Source: Deltaproteobacteria bacterium (lineage in GTDB: Bacteria; Desulfobacterota; Syntrophia; Syntrophales; UBA5619). Taken from it: a stretch of DNA of 6,287 nucleotides. Numbering within the stretch: position 1 is the stretch's first letter; each line of letters starts with the position of its first letter. A program made the translations under genes and the position numbers. Shown here one piece after another: positions 1 to 5,466 of the stretch. The notes beneath the pieces were generated by a model. It was not told the DNA's origin. It searched no databases and saw only the letters and a list, made by a program, of their open reading frames with translations. The DNA lies in assembly GCA_023487865.1 (NCBI GenBank), contig JAMDBG010000065.1, positions 1 through 6,287 on the forward strand, read 5' to 3'.

Positions 1-601
1 CAGCGGCCGGTTTGTGATCGAGCCAATCGTTGAGTAAAGGGAATCGCCGCATTGATTCGAGGCGGAAGTCCCCCTCCGACAACCGCTGCAGGAGAACGCG
101 ATAGAGGGCGGCGTGATGCGCCAGCCGGGCCTCCGTCAGAAGGTGGGTTCCCTGTACGGCAAATGGCGGCAGATAGACCATCTTGCAGAGGGCGGCGGTC
201 TGGTCGAAAGGGACGAGAAATTCCCGGAGGGTGAAGCGGTTGTAACCGTCGGCCGTATACACTTCCCGGGAACCGCCCGTTGTCAGGGTGTTGAAGATGA
301 TTCTGCCTTTCAGGAAATCCCCGCCTCTGCCGTGGGCCCACCCGTATTCGAGGACCAGGTCGATCCACTGCTTGAGGAGGGCCGGCGCGCCGTACATGTA
401 GAGCGGATGATGCCAGATGATGATCTGATGCGCCGTCAACAGACTTTGTTCCTGTCCGATGTCGACATCATAGTCGGGATATCGCTCGTATAGATCATGG
501 AGTGTCACCCCCGGTATCCCGTCGACGCCGTCGAGCAGGGCGCGGTTCACCCGTGACTTCTCAAAGCGCGGATGGGCGAAAAGAATCAGAATGTGGTTCA
601 C
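1..601 (-). CDS. NAD(P)H oxidoreductase, flavodoxin-like fold (KefF/KefG/YwrO group), C-terminus outside window
   Basis: This predicted soluble FMN-dependent quinone or NAD(P)H oxidoreductase belongs to the group that includes the KefF and KefG ancillary subunits of glutathione-gated potassium efflux systems. Two hundred codons are visible, starting at GTG 599-601 and still open at the window edge. Key features are the first strand and phosphate loop ILILFAHPRFEKSRVNR (4-20), LYERYPDYDVDI (38-49), the strongly conserved WHHPLYMYGAPALLKQWID (63-81), GWAHGRGGDFLKG (87-99), TTGG (107-110) and MVYLPPF (141-147). With 200 residues seen against a usual 175-200, the stop is probably just beyond the edge. 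The GTG start is supported by GAGGTGA seven bases upstream, overlapping the preceding gene's TGA. No Kef antiporter gene is visible, so a link to potassium efflux is only a possibility; a general quinone reductase role with the neighbouring exporter is equally open. Confidence 0.93.
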   Translation of the reverse strand, partial: MNHILILFAHPRFEKSRVNRALLDGVDGIPGVTLHDLYERYPDYDVDIGQEQSLLTAHQIIIWHHPLYMYGAPALLKQWIDLVLEYGWAHGRGGDFLKGRIIFNTLTTGGSREVYTADGYNRFTLREFLVPFDQTAALCKMVYLPPFAVQGTHLLTEARLAHHAALYRVLLQRLSEGDFRLESMRRFPLLNDWLDHKPAA

Positions 602-608
602 GGGGCGC

Positions 609-615
609 TCACCTC
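609..615 (-). promoter_or_regulatory. Ribosome binding site for the oxidoreductase gene, deciding its GTG start
   Basis: GAGGTGA on the minus strand lies seven bases before GTG 599-601 and overlaps the TGA stop (614-616) of the upstream gene. No ATG gives a complete flavodoxin-type first strand, so this site and the conserved N-terminal motif together fix the start at GTG. The overlap with the stop codon suggests re-initiation by ribosomes finishing the upstream gene. Confidence 0.75.
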
Positions 616-1612
616 ATCTGACCTGGGGAAGCAGGCCGTCAAGATGGGGGAATACGGCCCTGTCTTCCGCCCACTGGTAGTTGAGAAGGTCGATGTTCAG
701 CCGCTTCAGCCTTTCCCGGGGGGCGGATTCCGGCGGCTCGGGAAGGACCAGAATGAGCAGAGGATTTTCCGGGAATCCCAGGCCGTTCAGGAGGAGCCGT
801 GTCGCACCGGCGTGAAGCTCCGGGAGGGTCGTCTCCGTCAGGACTTGGAACACCGCCCGGATCCGGTCTGCCCGATCCCGGATCAGTAAATCCCGATGGC
901 CGTCATTGACGGTTTGCAGGCCGCACTTTTTCAAGGCCTCGGCCAGATCCCGGATGATCAGTCCGTGGTCGCACTCGGCGCCCGTCTCGGATTTCGGTTC
1001 GCAGTGCCTCTCGCCGATCAGGTCTTCGCGCACGCACCGTTCGTCAAAACTCAGTTCGGCCTGAGGAGAGGGTGCAGCAGCCGCCTCCTTGATCCGGGCG
1101 ATCTTACGGACGAACTGGGCGATCTGCCGGGCAAAACGCGGCGATTGGAGGACGCCGATGACGGCGACGGTCGTTTCCTCTCCATCGTCATCCATGGTTT
1201 TCCAGACCCCCCGGTACCGGTTTTCAAAGAGGGATTTTCCAATCCCCTTTCTCCCGCCGCCGAGCTTTCCCCGATGGACGACGAAGGTCCTGCCGGACCG
1301 GTCCTGGGCGAAGGCGCCGCCGGTCCGCCGGTCGATGCCGTAGAGAGGAAAATTGATCTCACAGGTGATTGCGACATTGTCGCCGCTTTCCGGTCGGCCG
1401 ACTCCGAACCCGTTCCAGTAACGGCTTCCGGCGATTTTCCTGGAGAAAAACCAGATTCCGAGACTCTCCGACCAGGCGACATTCGCCTTCTCGCTGGCCC
1501 CCGGATGGCCGATCTTGACAGGGATCTTTTCCGGTGCAGCGGCTCTAAGACTCCGGGCGAACTGTCGCTGATGACGCCGGATGGCCGACTCGTCTGCCAC
1601 GACTTTCAGCAT
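614..1612 (-). CDS. Uncharacterised two-part protein with a degenerate PD-(D/E)XK nuclease-like C-terminal domain
   Basis: This 332-residue protein is of unknown function. The N-terminal part (about 30-175) looks globular alpha/beta, has no signal peptide or membrane segment, and carries a Gly/Lys/Arg-rich loop, HRGKLGGGRKGIGK (113-126), that could contact phosphate or nucleic acid. A linker (176-215) contains Cys193, His203, Cys204, Cys214 and His216. The C-terminal part (216-327) has the order I associate with a PD-(D/E)XK-type domain: DHGLIIRDLAEALKKCG, NDGHRDLLI (Asp241), a hydrophobic strand FQVLTE, a helix ending RLLLNG, then LLILVLPEPP and LNIDLLNYQW. Where active relatives would carry F-E-x-K-T, this has Gln256 and Leu258, so nuclease activity looks lost. 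The ATG at 1610-1612 has GAAGAGGT five bases upstream and lies 13 bases after the permease stop. Existence of the gene is firm; the fold assignment comes from remembered patterns and is moderate. Confidence 0.82.
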   Translation of the reverse strand: MLKVVADESAIRRHQRQFARSLRAAAPEKIPVKIGHPGASEKANVAWSESLGIWFFSRKIAGSRYWNGFGVGRPESGDNVAITCEINFPLYGIDRRTGGAFAQDRSGRTFVVHRGKLGGGRKGIGKSLFENRYRGVWKTMDDDGEETTVAVIGVLQSPRFARQIAQFVRKIARIKEAAAAPSPQAELSFDERCVREDLIGERHCEPKSETGAECDHGLIIRDLAEALKKCGLQTVNDGHRDLLIRDRADRIRAVFQVLTETTLPELHAGATRLLLNGLGFPENPLLILVLPEPPESAPRERLKRLNIDLLNYQWAEDRAVFPHLDGLLPQVR

Positions 1613-1617
1613 GGTTT

Positions 1618-1625
1618 ACCTCTTC
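1618..1625 (-). promoter_or_regulatory. Ribosome binding site for the nuclease-like gene
   Basis: GAAGAGGT on the minus strand sits five bases before ATG 1610-1612, within the 13-base gap after the permease 2 stop codon. It is the only plausible initiation signal in that gap and fixes the start of the 332-residue protein. Confidence 0.65.
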
Positions 1626-2747
1626 CTAATCCAACCGTTTCCGGAAACGCCCGACGGCGCCGGTGAATACCGCGATGCCCAGGACGGCCAAAGCGGCGTA
1701 CTGGGGCCAGAGGATATGCAGGCCCACCCCTTTGAGAAAGATGCCGCGGATGATGACCAGAAAATAGCGCAAAGGGTTGAGATATGTCAACCACTGGACG
1801 AAGGTGGGCATATTGGCGATGGGAAACACGAAGCCGGAGAGCATGAAGAAGGGGAGGATGAAAAAGAAGGTGGTCATCATGGCCTGCTGCTGGGTTTTCG
1901 ACACGGTGGAGATGAAAAGTCCGATGCCCAGGGTGCTCAGGAGGAACAGACAGGTTGCCAAGAAGAGGGCAAAGACACTCCCCTCGAGCGGAATCTCGAA
2001 CCAGTAGAGGGCCAGCAGCGTGACCATGCCCATCTGGCCGATCGCGATGATCGTGTAGGGTATCGTCTTGCCGATGATCAGTTCGAGCGGTTTGAGCGGT
2101 GTCACGATGAGCTGTTCCATCGTTCCCGCCTCCCGTTCTTTGATGATGGCGATCGATGTCATCAGGAGCGAGATCAGCATGACGAGAAAAGCGACGATCC
2201 CCGGGACGAAGAAATGCTGGCTGTCGAGATTGGGGTTGTACCAGGTCCGGATCCGGCCGTCGATCTTCCCGTATTTGAGTTCGCGACCGTAGAGCTCCTG
2301 GATCAGTTCCGCGTTGAACCGGTCGATGACCATTGTCGTATAGGCGATCCGGACGGAGGCCATGTTGCTCATCCCGCCGTCGGCGATGACCTGGACCGCC
2401 GCCGTATCCCCGCGCCGGATGCGGCTGCCGAAGTCGGGGGGGATCTTGATCCCCAGATCGACCTTTGCCGCCAGGAGCAGGGTTTCCAGTTCCCCGGGGG
2501 TTCCCGGCAGATGGGTGATCCGGAAGATCCGGCCGGCGGTGAAGGAATCGGTGAGAAGCCGGCTTTCCCTTGTCAGGGATTGGTCGAGCAGGGCAACCCG
2601 GATGTCTCTGATGTCGTAGTTGACCACGTAACCGAAGACCAGGAGCTGGATGAGCGGCGACAGGATCAGGATGGGACGGTTCTTCCGGTCGCGGAAGAGC
2701 TGGATGAACTCCTTGCGGACCATTTCCCGGATGCGAAGCCAGCTCAT
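1626..2747 (-). CDS. ybhR: ABC-2 type permease 2 (YbhR-like)
   Basis: This 373-residue inner-membrane protein is a paralogue of the preceding permease and probably its heterodimer partner. It begins with a cytoplasmic helix (MSWLRIREMVRKEFIQLFRD), followed by a first membrane segment near 25-43, an extracytoplasmic domain to about 178 containing RTWYNPNLDSQHFFVPG (166-182), a second segment 180-202, the conserved KEREAGTMEQLIVTPLKPLE (203-222), and further hydrophobic segments near 225-250, 256-280, 288-310 and 346-366. It ends with the basic tail RFRKRLD and TAG at 1626-1628. The WYNPNLD and SKTQQQA stretches resemble my recollection of E. coli YbhR. The ATG at 2745-2747 follows a perfect AAGGAGG nine bases upstream, which supports this start. 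The gene is intact and its length is normal for the family. Confidence 0.95.
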   Translation of the reverse strand: MSWLRIREMVRKEFIQLFRDRKNRPILILSPLIQLLVFGYVVNYDIRDIRVALLDQSLTRESRLLTDSFTAGRIFRITHLPGTPGELETLLLAAKVDLGIKIPPDFGSRIRRGDTAAVQVIADGGMSNMASVRIAYTTMVIDRFNAELIQELYGRELKYGKIDGRIRTWYNPNLDSQHFFVPGIVAFLVMLISLLMTSIAIIKEREAGTMEQLIVTPLKPLELIIGKTIPYTIIAIGQMGMVTLLALYWFEIPLEGSVFALFLATCLFLLSTLGIGLFISTVSKTQQQAMMTTFFFILPFFMLSGFVFPIANMPTFVQWLTYLNPLRYFLVIIRGIFLKGVGLHILWPQYAALAVLGIAVFTGAVGRFRKRLD

Positions 2748-3882
2748 TGCAGAGGCCCTCCTTCTTCAAAACGAGGCAGTTGGCCGCGGCAAGGAGGAGA
2801 AACATCACCGCCAGGATCGCCAGATCGGGCCAGAGATAGGCAAATCCGAGGTTTTTCAGATAGATGTCCGAGAGGATATTGATGTAATACGTCGCCGGGA
2901 TCACCCCGGAGAAGGCCTGCAGGAACTGGGGCATGTTGATGACCGGAAAGACGAAGTTCGAAAGCAGCAGTGACGGCAGATAGGTGATCATGACGGCCAT
3001 CTGGTTGGCGACCAGCTGGGACTTCGTGACCGAGGAGATGAGCAGTCCCAGGGTCAGGGCGACCATCAGATAGAGGGACGAGGCGAGGATCATCAGCCAG
3101 AAGTTTGCCTTCATCACGATCCCGAAGAGCAGCTGCCCCATGAGGACGGCGATCAGGACGTCGGTGAGTCCGATGAGGAAATAGGGGATCGCCTTTCCCA
3201 GGAGCAGCTCCCCCGCGCTGATGGGGAGAGACCGGATCGTTTCCATCGTCCCGTTCTCGTATTCCCGGGCGATGACCAGGGAAGTGAGCATCGCCCCCAC
3301 GATCATAATGATGATCGCGATGATCCCCGGAATGATGAAGTTCCGGCTCTCCAGATCCTCGTTGAACCAGACCCGGATCCTTGCCTCCACGGGGGGGCGG
3401 ATCTTCTCCATCCCCTGGCGGTTAAGAAACTCAGTCAGGATGTTCCGGTTGGTGCTTTCGATGAAGCCGCTGATGTACGCCCGGGCGATCCCGGCGAAGT
3501 TCGGATCGCTCCCGTCCAGGAGGATCTGGATGACGGCCTCGCGGTCCGCCTTGAGGTCGGCGGTCCAGCCGGCGGGGATGATCACGGCCAGCGTGGCTCG
3601 GCCGTGGTCGAGCGCCTCCGTCACCGCCGCGGTGTCGGGGAGGTGGGCGGTGATCCGGAAGTAGGAGGAGGCGCCCAGCCGGTGGACGAGATCGCGGCTC
3701 AGATCCGTCCGCTCGTAATCCACAACGACCGTCTCGATGTTGTCCACATCGAGGCTGAGGGCGTAGCCGAACAGGAGGATCAGAAGCAGCGGGACGGCGA
3801 AGGCGAGGTAGAGGCTCCGGAAGTCCCGAATCAGGTGATAGACCTCCTTGCCCGTGATGGCCCTGACATTCCGAAGGGTCAT
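2744..3882 (-). CDS. ybhS: ABC-2 type permease 1 (YbhS-like), end of the gene frame-disturbed
   Basis: This is an inner-membrane subunit forming half of the transport path. From ATG 3880-3882 the frame gives about 377 family-like residues: a cytoplasmic N-terminal helix, a first membrane segment (about 23-44, LAFAVPLLLILLFGYALSL), a large extracytoplasmic domain (45-180), then hydrophobic segments near 182-204, 225-255, 261-283, 290-313 and 350-372. The REYENGTMETIRSLPIS motif after the second segment is typical of ABC-2 permeases. The start shares ATGA with the upstream ATPase stop and has AAGGGGGG just upstream. The frame does not stop where the family ends. As written it runs on to TGA at 1606-1608 (758 codons), reading the next permease gene out of frame. 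A TGA at 2744-2746 in the -1 frame would end it normally; the span to that stop is 1139 bases, one short of a multiple of three. The end given here assumes that shift. Confidence 0.85.
2757..2763 (-). promoter_or_regulatory. Strong ribosome binding site for permease 2, inside the end of permease 1
   Basis: AAGGAGG, a full match to the canonical Shine-Dalgarno core, lies nine bases before ATG 2745-2747. It falls within the last codons of permease 1, exactly where that gene's frame is in doubt. It supports initiation of permease 2 independent of how permease 1 terminates. Confidence 0.8.
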
Positions 3883-4661
3883 GCAGCCCCCCTTGCTTTC
3901 CTGCCGGACATCAGGGCAACGAAGGCGTCGTTCAGGTCGGCGCCGGGTCGTCCGGGGCAGGCCTCGCGGACGATCGCTTCCGGGCTCCCGGAAGCGACGA
4001 TCCTTCCCTCGTTGATCATCACGATCCGTCCGCAGTGGAGCGCCTCGTCCATATAGTGGGTCGTGACGAAGACGGTGATCCCCTCGGCGGCGATCCGGCC
4101 GATAAAGGTCCAGAAGTGGCGCCGGGTGATCGGATCGACCCCGGAGGTCGGTTCGTCGAGAAAGAGGATCCGGGGGCGGTGGAGAAGGGCGCAGCCCAGG
4201 GCGAGTCGTTGACGCCAGCCCGGCGGAAGATCGCGGGTGATCCGGTCTTTGGCATCCGCCAGGCGGGTGACATCCAGGACCCAGTCGCGCCGCTCCTCCC
4301 ACTGCTCTTCCGGCACGCTGTAGACGCCGAGATAGAAGCGGAGGTTCTCCAGGGGGGTGAGGTCCTCGTAGAGGGAGAACTTCTGGGACATGTAACCGAT
4401 CGCGTGTTTGACCGCTTCGGCCTGTGCGACGATGTCGAAACCGGCCACTTTCCCCGTGCCGGAGGTCGGCGTGAGTATCCCGCAGAGCATCCGGATCGTC
4501 GTCGATTTCCCGGAGCCGTTGGAGCCGAGGAAACCGAAAATCTCTCCCGGATGGACGGTAAAAGAGATTTTATCGACGGCGGTAAAGGCGCCGAAGCGCT
4601 TTTCCAGCTCCCGAACCTCGATGGCTTCGCCGCCCGGGCGATCAGAATTTAAAGGTGTCAT
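3879..4661 (-). CDS. ABC transporter ATP-binding protein 2 (like the C-terminal half of YbhF)
   Basis: This 260-residue protein is the second ATPase subunit, expected to pair with the ATPase encoded just upstream. It has Walker A GSNGSGKST (46-54, Lys52), Q-loop MSQKFSLYEDLT (Gln93), Walker B ILFLDE (165-170), D-loop SGVD and a canonical H-loop VTTHYMDE (His202). The signature motif is degenerate: LPPGWRQRLALG at 145-156 replaces LSGGQ. I recall a similar loss (LPLGF) in the C-terminal half of E. coli YbhF, so this looks like a family trait rather than damage. The C-terminal tail DLNDAFVALMSG also resembles the YbhF tail. The ATG at 4659-4661 lies inside the preceding gene, with a weak GGGGAA about nine bases upstream. 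The TGA stop shares the tetranucleotide ATGA with the next start, so translation of the two is probably coupled. Confidence 0.95.
   Translation of the reverse strand: MTPLNSDRPGGEAIEVRELEKRFGAFTAVDKISFTVHPGEIFGFLGSNGSGKSTTIRMLCGILTPTSGTGKVAGFDIVAQAEAVKHAIGYMSQKFSLYEDLTPLENLRFYLGVYSVPEEQWEERRDWVLDVTRLADAKDRITRDLPPGWRQRLALGCALLHRPRILFLDEPTSGVDPITRRHFWTFIGRIAAEGITVFVTTHYMDEALHCGRIVMINEGRIVASGSPEAIVREACPGRPGADLNDAFVALMSGRKARGAA
3974..3997. repeat. Perfect 11-base-pair inverted repeat with a 2-base spacer inside ATPase 2
   Basis: TCGCTTCCGGG (3974-3984) is followed by CT and then its exact reverse complement (3987-3997). It lies near the 3' end of the ATPase 2 gene over codons for ASGSPEA, a stretch conserved in the family, so codon choice alone may explain it. 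In the transcript it would form a stable hairpin about 90 bases before the ATPase 2 stop. No T-run follows, so it is not an intrinsic terminator. Confidence 0.5.
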
Positions 4662-5466
4662 GGGCCAGTTCCCCGTCCGCCTCTTGAATGCGGTGGATGA
4701 TCGCCTCCTCCAGATTCTCGAAACGGGCCCGGATCTCCGCCGGGGTGGCGTTCTCCAGAAGCGCCGCCCGGTGCATCAATCCCAGCCGGTCGCACCGTTC
4801 GCCCTCGTCGAGGTAGGCGGTGGAGACGAGGATGGTCATCCCTTTCTCGCGCATTTTCCCCAGTATTTCCCAGAATTCCTGGCGGGAAACGGGATCGACG
4901 CCGTTGGTCGGTTCATCTAGGATCAGGAGTTTCGGTTCATGGACCAGGACGCAGGCGAGGCCGAGTTTCTGCTTCATCCCGCCGGAGAGGTTCCCCGCCA
5001 GCCGGTTCGTGAAGGGCAAAAGGTTGGAGAAGCCGAGGTATAGGGCCTTGCGCGCCTTCCTTTCCGTGCCCTTGATCCCGAAGATGTCCATGAAAAAATC
5101 GATGTTCTCCTCGACCGTCAGGTCCTGATAGAGGCCGAAGCGCTGGGGCATGTAGCCGATAAGGGCCTTGGCCTGGGTTTTTTGGGTCACCACATCCAGG
5201 CCGCCGATCCGGATCCGGCCCGAGACAGGTTTGAGCATCGTTGCCGTCATCCTCAGGAGGGTGGACTTTCCGGCCCCGTCGGAGCCGACGAGGCCAAAAA
5301 TCGTCCCCGCTTCGACTAAGAGCGTGACGTCGCGGACCGCCTCGGTCGCGCCGAAGCGGCAGGAAATCCCTTCGATCCGGAGGAAAATCTCCTCCGGGAC
5401 AGGTAACCTCCCGCCCCCTTCATCGTCAGGGGGAGTGGGGGAAGGCGTTTTATCGTAACCAGGCAT
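4642..5466 (-). CDS. ABC transporter ATP-binding protein 1 (like the N-terminal half of YbhF)
   Basis: This 274-residue cytoplasmic ATPase would energise the export pump as one half of a heterodimer. Motifs in order: Walker A GSDGAGKST (61-69, Lys67), Q-loop MPQRFGLYQDLT (Gln108), canonical signature LSGGM (160-164), Walker B LLILDE (180-185), D-loop NGVD. The H-loop reads VSTAYLDE, with Ala217 where most ABC ATPases have His. I chose ATG 5464-5466: it gives a normal domain length, and codons upstream of it in the same frame are an Arg/Ser/Pro-rich shadow of the fusion-protein gene. The frame is open back to 5646, so an automated caller could start the gene about 60 codons too early. The first ~25 residues are a Pro/Asp/Gly-rich tail before the fold begins at IFLRIEGISC. 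The stop overlaps the second ATPase gene by 20 bases. In E. coli the equivalent domain is fused to its partner in YbhF. Confidence 0.95.
   Translation of the reverse strand: MPGYDKTPSPTPPDDEGGGRLPVPEEIFLRIEGISCRFGATEAVRDVTLLVEAGTIFGLVGSDGAGKSTLLRMTATMLKPVSGRIRIGGLDVVTQKTQAKALIGYMPQRFGLYQDLTVEENIDFFMDIFGIKGTERKARKALYLGFSNLLPFTNRLAGNLSGGMKQKLGLACVLVHEPKLLILDEPTNGVDPVSRQEFWEILGKMREKGMTILVSTAYLDEGERCDRLGLMHRAALLENATPAEIRARFENLEEAIIHRIQEADGELAHDTFKF
5414..5433. repeat. Short C-rich/G-rich inverted repeat within the ATPase 1 coding region
   Basis: CCCCCT (5414-5419) and AGGGGG (5428-5433) form a perfect 6-base-pair stem around an 8-base loop, inside a longer strand-asymmetric patch (about 5409-5446). 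It encodes the Pro/Asp/Gly-rich N-terminal tail of ATPase 1. C-rich/G-rich hairpins of this general look occur as dispersed repeats in some bacterial genomes, but whether this one is repeated elsewhere cannot be judged from the window. There is no T-run after it on the minus strand, so it is not a standard terminator. Confidence 0.45.

Noticed and set aside
1224..1250. Hairpin GGGATT-TTCC-AATCCC with a nearby T-run, considered as a terminator
   Set aside because: It lies in the middle of an intact coding region (residues GIGKSLFENR), the stem is short with one mismatch when extended, and downstream genes remain tightly coupled.
1051..1482. 143-codon minus-strand frame inside the nuclease-like gene
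   Set aside because: It is Ser/Pro/Gly/Arg-rich, alternative-frame sequence of a GC-rich gene, with no independent context.
896..1666. 256-codon plus-strand frame opposite the nuclease-like gene
   Set aside because: The minus-strand frame has clear alpha/beta protein character, a ribosome binding site and tight operon spacing. The plus-strand frame has no recognisable motif or supporting context.
2744..2780. Programmed -1 frameshift site at the permease 1/permease 2 junction
   Set aside because: No canonical slippery heptamer is present in the zero frame and no obvious pseudoknot or stem follows. The AAGGAGG is explained as the permease 2 ribosome binding site. A missing base is the simpler explanation, although recoding is not fully excluded.
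1581..2882. Long 433-codon open frame on the plus strand, rich in Asp/Glu/His
   Set aside because: It is antisense to the hydrophobic permease 2 gene. The complement of Leu/Ile/Phe/Val codons yields acidic and Gln/Lys/Asn codons, and GC-rich DNA has few chance stops. It has no domain-like composition.
3883..4302. 140-codon in-frame extension upstream of the permease 1 ATG
   Set aside because: It reads through ATPase 2 out of frame as Arg/Pro/His-rich sequence. The ATG at 3880-3882 sits at a typical ATGA junction with a ribosome binding site and gives the standard family N-terminus.
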